A stretch of DNA of 33,426 nucleotides, from positions 1-33,426 of the forward strand of contig JBBQRG010000031.1 in NCBI GenBank assembly GCA_038215095.1, in the 5' to 3' direction. The DNA comes from DATACN01 sp038215095 (GTDB lineage: Bacteria > Actinomycetota > Thermoleophilia > Solirubrobacterales > Thermoleophilaceae). The notes under the pieces are model-generated. The model was given only the letters and a program-made list of their open reading frames with translations, ran no database searches and had not been told where the DNA came from. The first letter of the stretch is position 1; every line of letters begins with the position of its first letter. A program made the translations under genes and the position numbers. Positions 13,667 to 21,948 of the stretch are shown in pieces.

Positions 13667-16105
13667 ATGAACACGAGGCTCCTCCATACCCTGCTTTGCG
13701 CAGGGGTGCTCACCGTTGCCATTTTCTCCGCGCTCACGTACACCGCGAGCGCGGACACGCAGACCATCTACGTGCGGCTGGCCAGCGGCCAGGTCGTGCC
13801 CGTGACCGTGGACGTGCCCCCGGGCGCGTCGCTCAACGACATCCAGCTCCCCGGCACGCCGGTCCCCGCGCCCACGACGCCGACCGTCCCGTCGACCCCG
13901 GGCGGCCCCAACAAGCCCAACCCGCCGAAGGCCGACGAGCCCACACCCGTCAGCCCGGGCGGCGTACCCCAGAAGCCGTCCACGGACTCGCCCGGCAAGA
14001 AGAAGAAAAAGAAGAAGAAGAAGTCCAAGCACGACAACGGCGGCACCGACGGACCTCTGAATGACGTCAAGAAGAAGGTCCACCGTCACCTGAAGAAGAC
14101 GCCGCTGCGCAACTCGGACGGCTCCCCCACCGCGCAGAACCCCGGCTTCGTGGACGCGCTCCCGGGCCCCTCGCGCGCCACCGGAGTCCCCAACTTCGTG
14201 ATCCGCAAGTTCCGCGTGCCGATCTTCCTCCTGCCCCTCTACCAGGCCGCCGGCATCCAGTACGGCGTGCGCTGGGAGATCCTCGCCGCGATCAACGAGA
14301 TCGAGACCGACTACGGCCGCAACCTGAACGTGTCCACCGCGGGCGCCCTGGGCTGGATGCAGTTCATGCCCGCGACCTGGCGCCAGTGGGGCGTGGACGC
14401 CAACAAGGACAAGCGCAAGGACCCCTACAACCCGGCCGACGCCATCTTCGCCGCGGCCCGCTACCTCAAGGCCGCCGGCTACGAGCAGGACCCCCGCCGC
14501 GCCATCTTCGCCTACAACCACGCCGACTGGTACGTCGACTCGGTGATGCTTCGCGCGCGTCTGATCTCCGGCGTGCCCGCCGACCTGGTCGGCTCGCTCA
14601 CCGGCCTGACCGAGGCCCGCTTCCCCGTCTATGCACGCGCCCGCTACGCCGACGACCTGGCCGAGCGCCAGGTGCTGAAGCGCGCGAAGGCCGGCCAGAA
14701 CGCCGCCAACGTGGTCGAGTCCAAGGCGACCCGCAAGGGCATCGACATCTTCGCGAAGACCGGCTCGCCGGTGATCGCCACCAACGACGGCGTGATCAAG
14801 AAGGTCGGCCGCTCCAAGCGCCTGGGCCGCTTCCTCGTGCTGCAGGACGTGTACGGCAACCGCTTCACCTACGGCCACCTCGGCACGGTCGCGCGCTTCT
14901 ACCCGGTCCCGAAGACCGACGCCCAGAACCCCAAGACCTCCGCGCGCGCCGTGAAGGCCAACGGCCCCACGAAGGACCCCGCCCCCAAGCTCGCGGCCTC
15001 CGCCGGGCGCCAGGCCGACAGCGGCCAGAGCGCCAAGCCGGCGAAGCAGCGCTCGACCCGCCGCACCGACACCCAGCAGGCCTCGGCGCCGATCAAGGAG
15101 CGCCTCTTCGCGCACCCCGATCTCCCGGTCGCGCGTGACAACGGCGGCATGGAGCAGCTGCTCGACTCGAAGTCGAACAAGGGCGGCTTCTCCACCTTCC
15201 GCACCTACTTCTCCCAGCCCTTCGGCATGAAGGCCAAGGACGTCCGGCTGCGCCGCCTGAAGAAGGGCGCGCACGTGATCGGCGGCACGATCCTCGGCCG
15301 CATCGGCAAGACCATCACGACCCAGGCCCCGCACCTGATGTTCGAGATCCGGCCCGCCGGCCGCGGCGCCCCGCGCATCGACCCGAAGCCGATCCTCGAC
15401 GGCTGGAAGCTGCTCGAGGCCACCGCGATCTACCGCGCCTCCGGCCGCAACGTGCTGCACGGCGACGACACCGACGGCATGTCGATCGGCCAGGTCCTGC
15501 TGCTTCCGAAGCCGCAGCTCGAGAAGCGCGTGCTCGCCGACGACCGCATCGAGCTCTACCCCTGCGGCCGCGACGACGTGCGGACCGGCCAGGTCGACCG
15601 CCGCGTGCTGGCGACGCTCGAGTACCTCGCCGAGTCCGGCTTCAAGCCGACCGTGAGCGCGCTCAAGTGCGGCCACAGCCTCATGACGAGCTCGGGCAAC
15701 ATCTCCGAGCACTCGTCCGGCAACGCCGTCGACATCTCGAAGGTGAACGGCATTCCGATCATCGGCCACCAGGACGCCGGCGGCATCACCGAACAGGCCG
15801 TCCGCAGGCTGATGGCCCTGCAGGGCACGATGGAGCCGCACCAGATCATCTCGCTGCTCGACTTCGGCCGGAACACGATGTCGATGGCCGACCACAACGA
15901 CCACATCCACGTCGGCTTCCGGCCGCTCTTCGGCGAGAACAGGAAGCTCGGAAAGCAGGCATTCGAGGTGCTCAAGCCCGGCCAGTGGTCCGACCTGCTC
16001 ACGCGCCTGCGCAAGATCGACAACCCGGTCGTGCCGACCAAGCCCTCGAAGTACGCGATTCCGGTCAAGCCGAAGCGCTCGAGCGACGCCCACCAGGGCG
16101 AGTAG
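13667..16105 (+). CDS. Secreted three-domain peptidoglycan hydrolase: lytic transglycosylase, degenerate M23, M15-like peptidase
   Basis: 812-residue exported cell-wall enzyme. Signal peptide 1-29 (cleavage after ASA). A Pro/Thr-rich linker ends in nine lysines (111-119). A MltB-like transglycosylase follows at about 185-300, with catalytic Glu213 in INEIETDYG and GALGWMQFMPATW. Two halves of an M23-type domain (KGIDIFAKTGSPVIATNDG with TYGHLG at about 355-410; PHLMFEIRPAGRG at about 540-585) are separated by a low-complexity insert. The M23 part lacks the first zinc His and has one of the usual HxH, so it is probably a non-catalytic binding domain. The C-terminus (about 640-755) carries SEHSSGNAVDI and NDHIHVGF, the His/Asp/His pattern of D-Ala-D-Ala carboxypeptidase-like metallopeptidases. 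The start is ATG 13667 because the signal peptide begins there. Confidence 0.88.
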   Translation: MNTRLLHTLLCAGVLTVAIFSALTYTASADTQTIYVRLASGQVVPVTVDVPPGASLNDIQLPGTPVPAPTTPTVPSTPGGPNKPNPPKADEPTPVSPGGVPQKPSTDSPGKKKKKKKKKSKHDNGGTDGPLNDVKKKVHRHLKKTPLRNSDGSPTAQNPGFVDALPGPSRATGVPNFVIRKFRVPIFLLPLYQAAGIQYGVRWEILAAINEIETDYGRNLNVSTAGALGWMQFMPATWRQWGVDANKDKRKDPYNPADAIFAAARYLKAAGYEQDPRRAIFAYNHADWYVDSVMLRARLISGVPADLVGSLTGLTEARFPVYARARYADDLAERQVLKRAKAGQNAANVVESKATRKGIDIFAKTGSPVIATNDGVIKKVGRSKRLGRFLVLQDVYGNRFTYGHLGTVARFYPVPKTDAQNPKTSARAVKANGPTKDPAPKLAASAGRQADSGQSAKPAKQRSTRRTDTQQASAPIKERLFAHPDLPVARDNGGMEQLLDSKSNKGGFSTFRTYFSQPFGMKAKDVRLRRLKKGAHVIGGTILGRIGKTITTQAPHLMFEIRPAGRGAPRIDPKPILDGWKLLEATAIYRASGRNVLHGDDTDGMSIGQVLLLPKPQLEKRVLADDRIELYPCGRDDVRTGQVDRRVLATLEYLAESGFKPTVSALKCGHSLMTSSGNISEHSSGNAVDISKVNGIPIIGHQDAGGITEQAVRRLMALQGTMEPHQIISLLDFGRNTMSMADHNDHIHVGFRPLFGENRKLGKQAFEVLKPGQWSDLLTRLRKIDNPVVPTKPSKYAIPVKPKRSSDAHQGE

Positions 16106-16176
16106 CCGCGGACCCCTTCGGCTTCGTCCAGCTCGAATTCGGCTTCCGCCTGGGCCCGCCCGACGGCCGCTATCTC

Positions 16177-16929
16177 GTGCGCTCCCCAGGCGGCGAGCAG
16201 CTCGACGCGGTCCTCGTGCTCGGCACGCTCGGGGCGCCGGAGCGGCGCCTGATGGGCGGCCGCCGCGGGCGTTCGCTGGACCAGGCTGAGCCGGAGCCCG
16301 TCCCCACCTCCCGCGCGACCGTGGTGCGGCCCGAGGCGTTCGCCTCGGACGATGAGGCGCGCGCCTGGCTGGCGGAGGTGCGCGGGGAGCGCGAGCGCGC
16401 CGACGAGGAGCTGGAGCGGGCGGCGGCCCTGCTGAACCGCGCCCTCCACGCCCACCGCGTGGCCGCGGCCGACGCGCACCCGCGCGACGTGTCGACCGAG
16501 CAGGCGCTGGCCATCCGGATCGGCTTCGGCTCGGGCGAGGAGGCGGCGGCCGGGCGCTTCGCCGAGGCCTGGGAGCTGCCGCGCGAGCGCAAGCGCACGC
16601 GGCGCACGATGGAGGCGCCCGACGAGCGCTTCGCGGCGATCCTGGGCGGCCGCGAGCGGGCGCTTGCCTGCGAGGAGCTGGTGCTGCGCGCTCGTGGAGA
16701 CCTCGACGCCGGGCGCACGCGCGAGGGCGCGCTCGAAGCCCGCGTGGCGCTGGAGGCGCTGCTGGCGGAGCTGCCGGACGCGGAGGGGCTGCACGCGGAC
16801 CGCGAGACGGTGGGGCAGGCGGCGAACGCCGCGCTGCGCGGTCCGCTCGATCCCGGCGTCGCGGCCGAGCTGAGCTCGGCGGTCGGCCGCATGGAGCACG
16901 CGCTCAAGCGCCGCCGCCTCGGTGCGTAA
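16177..16929 (+). CDS. Conserved-looking protein of unknown function, start unresolved
   Basis: At least 250 residues from GTG 16177. I do not recognise it. The beginning looks like a beta domain (YLVRSPGGEQLDAVLVLGTL), followed by a long Ala/Glu/Arg-rich helical region with probable coiled coils. Strong third-position GC shows that coding in this frame reaches back to about 16107 (DPFGFVQLEFGFRLGPPDGR), right behind the hydrolase stop. No ATG, GTG or TTG exists there; the frame touches that stop as GTAG (16102-16105). Either translation begins at a non-standard codon or the true start is 16177 and the upstream part is no longer translated. Probably co-transcribed with the hydrolase. Confidence 0.6.
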   Translation: MRSPGGEQLDAVLVLGTLGAPERRLMGGRRGRSLDQAEPEPVPTSRATVVRPEAFASDDEARAWLAEVRGERERADEELERAAALLNRALHAHRVAAADAHPRDVSTEQALAIRIGFGSGEEAAAGRFAEAWELPRERKRTRRTMEAPDERFAAILGGRERALACEELVLRARGDLDAGRTREGALEARVALEALLAELPDAEGLHADRETVGQAANAALRGPLDPGVAAELSSAVGRMEHALKRRRLGA

Positions 16930-17017
16930 GGATTTACGAACGGTTCACTTGACGTGGCTCTACTTCCGGTCCAATCCAGCTGTCGGGATTTCCTCCCCCC
17001 GTCCATAGGAGCGGCCG

Positions 17018-17212
17018 ATGCTCTACCCGAAGATTCACCTCGTGACGAGCGCGCAGGTGATGCAGTGGCCGCGCAGGCCCCCAAGGCGGCGGCGGGCAAG
17101 GCTTCGGCCGCGTCCGGCCGCCGGCTCGTCGACGGGCCGCGCCTGGATCAACGGGCGCGAGGTCGGCGGCGGTGACCCCCGCTTCGACCACCTCGCAGTC
17201 TCCTACGACTAG
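17018..17212 (+). CDS. Small basic protein of unknown function
   Basis: 64 residues, opening MLYPKIHLVTSAQVMQWP, then a very Arg/Pro-rich middle, then GRAWINGREVGGGDPRFDHL. The ATG has a good AGGAG (17007-17011) six bases upstream, which is the main support. Third-position GC is good at both ends but poor in the middle, where the next frame looks more coding-like, so a pair of compensating frameshifts is possible. The last 41 bases overlap the GNAT gene. Confidence 0.45.
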   Translation: MLYPKIHLVTSAQVMQWPRRPPRRRRARLRPRPAAGSSTGRAWINGREVGGGDPRFDHLAVSYD

Positions 17213-17696
17213 ACCCGCCCGCGCCGGCGACGCGCCGGCCATCGCCGCGATCCACAACGAGGGGATCGACGAGCGGGTGGCCACCTTCGAGACCGAGCCG
17301 CGGCGGGACGACGCCGTGGCGGCCCAGATCGAGGCGGGCGACCTGATGCTGGTGGCCGAGCTCGACGGCGACGTGCTGGGCTTCGCCTCGGTGCACCCGT
17401 ACAGCTCGCGCGCCGCCTACGCCGGGGTCGGTGAGGCCAGCATCTACGTCGCGCGCGCCGCGCGGGGCCGCGGTGTCGGCTCGGCGCTGGTGGAGTCGAT
17501 GGCAGCGGCCGCCGCGGAGCGCGGCCTGCACAAGCTGGTGGGCCGCCTGTTCACGAGCAACGCGCCCAGCGTCGCGCTGTTCCGCCGCCACGGCTTCACC
17601 GAGGTGGGCGTGCACCGCCGCCACGCGCAGCTCGACGGGGAGTGGCGCGACGTGCTGCTGGTGGAGCGGCTGGTGGGAGCGGCCGCGCGCGGCTAG
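17172..17696 (+). CDS. GNAT family N-acetyltransferase (phosphinothricin/ArsN-like)
   Basis: 174-residue acetyl-CoA-dependent acetyltransferase. The early RPARAGDAPAIAAIHNEGI is characteristic of the phosphinothricin/methionine sulfone acetyltransferase group. The acetyl-CoA pyrophosphate loop is RGRGVGSALVESM, and the C-terminal part (TSNAPSVALFRRHGFTEVGV) completes the fold. The likely substrate is a small amine or an amino-acid analogue. The only in-frame start is GTG 17172, which adds 13 polar residues before the domain and overlaps the small upstream gene by 41 nt. Confidence 0.85.
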   Translation: MTPASTTSQSPTTRPARAGDAPAIAAIHNEGIDERVATFETEPRRDDAVAAQIEAGDLMLVAELDGDVLGFASVHPYSSRAAYAGVGEASIYVARAARGRGVGSALVESMAAAAAERGLHKLVGRLFTSNAPSVALFRRHGFTEVGVHRRHAQLDGEWRDVLLVERLVGAAARG

Positions 17697-17728
17697 CCCC
17701 GCTCGCGGCCGCCGCTTAGGATGCGCGA

Positions 17729-19150
17729 ATGGCGGATCCCGGCGACCAGCGCGGCGATCTGGAGGCCGTACTGGAGCTGGCCGCCCAGGCGGCCGGCGCC
17801 TACCTCGCGGAGATCGATGAGCAGCCGGTCGCGCCGCCGGGTGGCGCGGAGGCGCTGGCAACGCTCGACGGGCCGCTGCCCGAGCAGGGCGCAGGCGCGC
17901 CGGAGGCCGTGCGGAGGCTGGCTCAGCTCGGGCAGGACGCGGCCACCCGCTCAGCCGGCCCACGCTTTTTCCACTTCGTCATGGGCGGCAGCACGCCCGC
18001 CGCGCTGGCGGCCGACTGGCTGACCTCGGCCTTCGACCAGATCGCCCTGGTTCGCGAGTCCTCCCCGCTGGCGACCCGGCTCGAGGACCTGTCGGTCCGC
18101 TGGCTGCGCGAGTTGTTCGAGCTGCCGGACGAGTTCGGCGGCGTGCTCGTGACCGGGGCGACGATGGCCAACTTCACCTGCCTGGCGGCCGCCCGCAACT
18201 GGTGGGCCGAGCGGCACGGGCTCGACGTGGAGCGCGACGGGCTGGCGGGGGCACCGCGCGTGCCGGTGGTCTCGAGCGGCTACCTGCACCCGAGCGCCAC
18301 CCAGGCCCTGGGGATGCTCGGCATCGGCCGCGCGGCGCGCACCTTCGCGCGCGACGCGGCCGGCAGGCTCGACGCCGAGGCGCTGGACGCGGAGCTCGAG
18401 CGGCTCGACGGCGCGCCGGCGATCGTGATCGCCAACGCCGGCGAGGTGAACGGAGGCGACTTCGACCCGATCGAGCAGCTCGCCGAGATCGCCGAGCGCC
18501 GCGGCGCCTGGCTGCACGTGGACGGCGCGTTCGGCCTGTTCGCGCGGCTCGCGCCCGAGTCGGCGGCCCTGGCGGCGGGCGTGGAGCGGGCCGACTCGAT
18601 CGCCGTGGACTGCCACAAGTGGCTCAACGTGCCCTATGACTGTGGCCTGGCGCTGGTGCGCCACGTCGGGCGCCTCGCGCGCACCTTCGCCCTCGGCGCC
18701 GCCTACCTCCCGGAGGTTCACGGCGACGAGCCCGACTTCGGCTGGCGCAGCCCGGAGAACTCGCGGCGCGCCCGGGCGCTGATGGTGTGGGCGACGCTGC
18801 TGGCCTACGGCCGCGACGGCCACCGCGCGATGGTCGAGCGCCACCTGGCCCTGGCGCGCCGGCTGGCGGATCGCGTGGACGCGGAGCCCGAACTGGAGCG
18901 CCTGGCGGAGGTGAAGCTCAACATCGTCTGCTTCCGCTGGCGGCCCGACGGCGTGGCGGAGGACGAGCTGAACGAGCTGAACGCCCGGCTGGCCCGCGAC
19001 CTGCTGGCCGACGGCCGCGTGTTCGCCGGCCCGACCGTCTACGATGGCCACGCCGCGCTGCGCCCGGCGATAGTGAACTGGCGCACCCGCGAGCAGGACG
19101 TGGACCTGCTGGTGGACGTTGTGCTGGAGCTGGCCGCACGCCTGCGCTAG
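17729..19150 (+). CDS. PLP-dependent group II amino-acid decarboxylase (aromatic-L-amino-acid type)
   Basis: 473-residue pyridoxal-phosphate enzyme of the Pyridoxal_deC family. The Schiff-base lysine is Lys297 in VDCHKWLNVPYD, the cofactor-ring Asp is D265 in LHVDGAFG, and GATMANFTCLAAARNWW is the phosphate-binding region. Length and order agree with tryptophan/tyrosine/DOPA and related decarboxylases. Substrate choice cannot be read from sequence; many bacterial members of this branch are annotated as aspartate aminotransferase-like. ATG 17729 is preceded by TAGGAT (17717-17722) at 6 nt with no Shine-Dalgarno, so it is likely leaderless with its own promoter despite the close GNAT gene. Confidence 0.87.
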   Translation: MADPGDQRGDLEAVLELAAQAAGAYLAEIDEQPVAPPGGAEALATLDGPLPEQGAGAPEAVRRLAQLGQDAATRSAGPRFFHFVMGGSTPAALAADWLTSAFDQIALVRESSPLATRLEDLSVRWLRELFELPDEFGGVLVTGATMANFTCLAAARNWWAERHGLDVERDGLAGAPRVPVVSSGYLHPSATQALGMLGIGRAARTFARDAAGRLDAEALDAELERLDGAPAIVIANAGEVNGGDFDPIEQLAEIAERRGAWLHVDGAFGLFARLAPESAALAAGVERADSIAVDCHKWLNVPYDCGLALVRHVGRLARTFALGAAYLPEVHGDEPDFGWRSPENSRRARALMVWATLLAYGRDGHRAMVERHLALARRLADRVDAEPELERLAEVKLNIVCFRWRPDGVAEDELNELNARLARDLLADGRVFAGPTVYDGHAALRPAIVNWRTREQDVDLLVDVVLELAARLR

Positions 19151-19169
19151 CGCGGCGCGGCAATCACCC

Positions 19170-19198
19170 CGGGGGGCTCGGGGGGCGCGAGCCCCCCG
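19170..19198. terminator. Bidirectional terminator-like hairpin between convergent genes
   Basis: GGGGGGCTCG (19171-19180) pairs perfectly with CGAGCCCCCC (19188-19197), extended by C19170-G19198, with a 7-nt loop. It lies between the decarboxylase stop and the convergent sirtuin stop. There is no T-run on either strand. Confidence 0.6.
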
Positions 19199-19205
19199 AT
19201 GTGAT

Positions 19206-19964
19206 CTAGGCGAGCGAAGCGAGCACGGCCTCGAGCTCTTCCACCACGTCGCCGTCGAGCTTGACCTCGGCCTCGTCGTCGTAGGGGGTCGGGCCCTGGG
19301 TCACGAGCGCCAGCTTGCCACCGGCCCTGCTCGTGACCTGCGGCAGGCCCGCCACCGGGTATACCTCGAGCGACGAGCCGATGCACAGCATCAGGTCGGC
19401 CTCGGCGGCCAGCGCGTGCGCTTCGCCGATGGCCGCGTCGGGCAGCATCTCGCCGAACAGCACCACGTCGGGCTTGAGCGGCGCCACGCACGCCTCGCAC
19501 TCGGGCGCGCCGCCGTCGCGCTCGATCAGCTCGATGGCGCGCTCCAGCGTCACGCGCCCGCCGCACTCCATGCACACGCTCTCGTCGATCGAGCCGTGCA
19601 CCTCGACCAGTCGTTTGGTGCCCGCCAGCCGGTGCAGGCGGTCGATGTTCTGGGTGATCACGCCGCGGATCAGCCCGCGCCGCTCCAGCTCCGCCACGAT
19701 CTCGTGCGCCCGGTTGGGTCGCTTGTCCACGAGCGAAGCGAAGCGCTCCCCGTAAAAGCTCCAGAAGCGGTCGGGATCCCGCCGCCACGAATCGATGTGC
19801 GCGACCTCCATCGGGTCGACCTTCTCCCACAGCCCCTTGCCCGGGGTGCGGAAGTCGGGGATCCCCGACGGAACCGAGATCCCCGCTCCGGTGAGGACGA
19901 CCGCGGAGCCGGCCCCGTGCAGCAGCTGGGCGAGCTGCTCTGCCCGCTGCCCGCTGCCCGCTAC
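19206..19964 (-). CDS. Sir2-family NAD-dependent protein deacylase (sirtuin), start unresolved
   Basis: About 250 residues. NAD motifs TGAGIS, GIPDFRTPG and TQNID are present, with catalytic His in VEVHGSID and a zinc module of two Cys pairs (CMECG and CEAC). The end of the Rossmann fold (CIGSSLEVYPVAGLP) follows. It removes acyl groups from lysines; in this operon (3-hydroxyacyl-CoA dehydrogenase, enoyl-CoA hydratase) acyl-CoA enzymes are natural targets, which is inference. The expected N-terminus (AEQLAQLLHGAGSAVVLTG) has no in-frame ATG, GTG or TTG. The frame meets the upstream stop as GTAG (19964-19961), followed by three tandem copies of a 7-base unit (GCGGGCA). The first alternative is CTG at 19925. 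Coordinates here take the frame from the GTA. Confidence 0.82.
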   Translation of the reverse strand, partial: VAGSGQRAEQLAQLLHGAGSAVVLTGAGISVPSGIPDFRTPGKGLWEKVDPMEVAHIDSWRRDPDRFWSFYGERFASLVDKRPNRAHEIVAELERRGLIRGVITQNIDRLHRLAGTKRLVEVHGSIDESVCMECGGRVTLERAIELIERDGGAPECEACVAPLKPDVVLFGEMLPDAAIGEAHALAAEADLMLCIGSSLEVYPVAGLPQVTSRAGGKLALVTQGPTPYDDEAEVKLDGDVVEELEAVLASLA

Positions 19965-21067
19965 TTGCCCTGGAACTTCGGTGTCCGCTTGCCGAGGAAT
20001 GCCGAGATCCCCTCCTTGGCGTCTTCCGACTGGAACACCTGACCGAAGGCCTCGCCCTCCTCCTTCAGGCCCTCGTCCAGGTCGCCGTGGGCGGCCACCT
20101 GCTTGATCCCCTGGATCGCGAGCGGCGCCTGGTCGGCGAGCTTGCGCGCCCACGAGAGCGCGGTGTCGAACAGCTCGTGGTCGGGCACCACGCGGTTCGC
20201 CAGCCCGAGGCGGAGCGCCTCGTACGCGTCGATCGGCTCGCCGGTCAGGTTCATCTCGAGCGCCTTGGCCTCGCCGATCAGCCGCGGCAGCCGCTGGGTG
20301 CCGCCGAAGCCGGGGATGATCCCCAGGTTGATCTCGGGCTGGCCGAAGCTGGCCGACTCGGCGGCGATGCGGAAGTCACACGCCATCGCGAGCTCGCACC
20401 CGCCCCCGAAGGCGATCGAGTTCACCGCCGCGATCGTGGCCACCGACGATTCCTCCATTCCGCGCATCAGCCCGTGGGCCGTCTCGGCCAACTGGCGGCC
20501 CTCCTTCTCGGACGTGATGTTCCTGAACTCCTTGATGTCGGCGCCCGCGGAGAACGTGAAGATGTTCGAGGAGGCGAGCACGAGCGCCCGCAGCTTGCCC
20601 TGGACCTCCTCCCAGAGCTCGGCGAGCTCGCCGATCACCTGCGGCGACAGCGGGTTGGCGGGCGGCCTGTTCAGCCAGACGATGCCGATGTCTCCGCGCG
20701 TCTCGAGCGCGATCGCCTCGCGCGACTGGCCCTCGTCGGGCTGCGGGTAGGGGAAGAAGCCCTGACCGGACTTCTTGCCCAGCCGGCCCTGGGCCACCAG
20801 GCGGCGAAGCACGAGCGGCGGGGCGTAGTTCTCGCCCCATTCGGCCTGAGCGCGCTCCAGCGCCGCGAGCGCCTCGTCGAGGCCCTGCTCGTCGGCCCGG
20901 GAGAACGGGCCAGGCAGGATGCCCGCGCCCATCATCATCCCGACCTCGATGTCCTTCGCGGAGGCGACTCCCTCCTCGAGGACGAGGCAGGACTCCACCA
21001 GGGTCTTCAGACCCATCCGCTCCACGAGCGTGTCGGTCACCGGCCCGCTTTCAGTCCCCGTGCTCAT
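19961..21067 (-). CDS. Enoyl-CoA hydratase fused to an N-terminal 3-hydroxyacyl-CoA dehydrogenase C-domain
   Basis: 368 residues. Residues about 15-108 are a 3HCDH C-terminal domain (LVESCLVLEEGVASAKDIEV, LGKKSGQGFFPYP). Residues about 116-368 are a crotonase: oxyanion-hole segments SAGADIKEF and AFGGG, with both catalytic glutamates E225 (GGGCELA) and E245 (GQPEINLG). It hydrates trans-2-enoyl-CoA in beta-oxidation. Together with the upstream gene it supplies all modules of a FadB-type protein, but with the order changed and split over two genes. The start is ATG 21067, overlapping the upstream stop by 17 nt. The final TAG touches the sirtuin frame. Confidence 0.9.
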   Translation of the reverse strand: MSTGTESGPVTDTLVERMGLKTLVESCLVLEEGVASAKDIEVGMMMGAGILPGPFSRADEQGLDEALAALERAQAEWGENYAPPLVLRRLVAQGRLGKKSGQGFFPYPQPDEGQSREAIALETRGDIGIVWLNRPPANPLSPQVIGELAELWEEVQGKLRALVLASSNIFTFSAGADIKEFRNITSEKEGRQLAETAHGLMRGMEESSVATIAAVNSIAFGGGCELAMACDFRIAAESASFGQPEINLGIIPGFGGTQRLPRLIGEAKALEMNLTGEPIDAYEALRLGLANRVVPDHELFDTALSWARKLADQAPLAIQGIKQVAAHGDLDEGLKEEGEAFGQVFQSEDAKEGISAFLGKRTPKFQGK

Positions 21068-21926
21068 AGAACCCCTTCCCGGTCTTGGCGCCCAGGTTGC
21101 CGGCCTCGACCAGCTCCTTCATCTTGGACGACACGTAGAAACGGTCGCCGTAGCTCTCGTGCAGGTACTCGGCCACGTGAAGGACCGTGTCGAGGCCCAG
21201 CAGGTCGGTGAGGAAGAACGGGCCCATCGGCGTGGCGCCCGAGTCCTTGATCACCTTGTCGACCTCCTCGACGTCGAGGCTCTCCTCCTCGGTGACCTTC
21301 CAGACCTCCGACGCCGCGGAGTTCAGGATGCGATTCACCACGAAGCCGGGCACCTCGCCGCAGCGGACCGCCGTCTTGCGGATCGCCTGGGCGAAGTTGG
21401 CCGCGGACTGGAGCGTCTCGTCGGAGGTGTCCTCGCCCTCGATCACCTCGATCAGCCGCATCATCGAGGCGGGGTAGAAGAAGTGGAAGCCGCAGACCTT
21501 GTCGGGGCGGCTGGTGGCCTCGGCCATCTCCGTGATCGACAGCGACGACGTGTTGGAGGAGAGGATCGCGTGGCCGGGCGTGACGGCGTCGAGCTCGGCG
21601 AAGACCGCCTGCTTGATCTGCATCCGTTCAGGCACCGCCTCCACGACGAAGTCGACGTCGCCGAAGCCCTCGTACCTGGTGGTGCCATGGATGCGGCCGA
21701 GCAGCTCCTCCTGCTGCGCGTCGGCGTCCTCCTGGCTGATCTTCTCCTTCTTGACCAGGCCGCCGAGCTGCGCCTGGGTCACCTCACTGGCCTTCTCGAG
21801 GCCCTGGTCCACGAACTTCTGCTCGACGTCCTTGAGCACGACGGGGATGCCGGATGAAGCGATCACCTGGGCGATCTCCCCGCCCATGGTCCCCGCCCCC
21901 ACCACGGCTGCTTTGGCTATGAACAT
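21051..21926 (-). CDS. 3-hydroxyacyl-CoA dehydrogenase
   Basis: 291-residue NAD-dependent enzyme oxidising L-3-hydroxyacyl-CoA to 3-ketoacyl-CoA. NAD motif GAGTMG (10-15), acidic VVLKDV at the ribose, catalytic His148 (GFHFFYPA) with Glu160, and VNRILN in the C-terminal domain. It ends with a complete C-domain (LGAKTGKGFYEHGD); a second C-domain follows at the start of the next gene. ATG 21926 is preceded by TAACCT (21940-21935) at 8 nt without a Shine-Dalgarno, so this is probably the leaderless head of the operon with the hydratase and sirtuin. Confidence 0.93.
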   Translation of the reverse strand: MFIAKAAVVGAGTMGGEIAQVIASSGIPVVLKDVEQKFVDQGLEKASEVTQAQLGGLVKKEKISQEDADAQQEELLGRIHGTTRYEGFGDVDFVVEAVPERMQIKQAVFAELDAVTPGHAILSSNTSSLSITEMAEATSRPDKVCGFHFFYPASMMRLIEVIEGEDTSDETLQSAANFAQAIRKTAVRCGEVPGFVVNRILNSAASEVWKVTEEESLDVEEVDKVIKDSGATPMGPFFLTDLLGLDTVLHVAEYLHESYGDRFYVSSKMKELVEAGNLGAKTGKGFYEHGD

Positions 21927-21948
21927 GGCGCGGCAGGTTACTGGTCGG

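Noticed and set aside
13991..14030. Nine-lysine A/G tract as a programmed frameshift site
   Set aside because: The frame is intact before and after it and the downstream domains are in frame; it is treated as a basic linker.
13565..16093. 842-codon open frame antisense to the peptidoglycan hydrolase
   Set aside because: It mirrors the codon structure of the sense gene; its protein is His/Val/Leu/Asp-rich with no recognisable domain.
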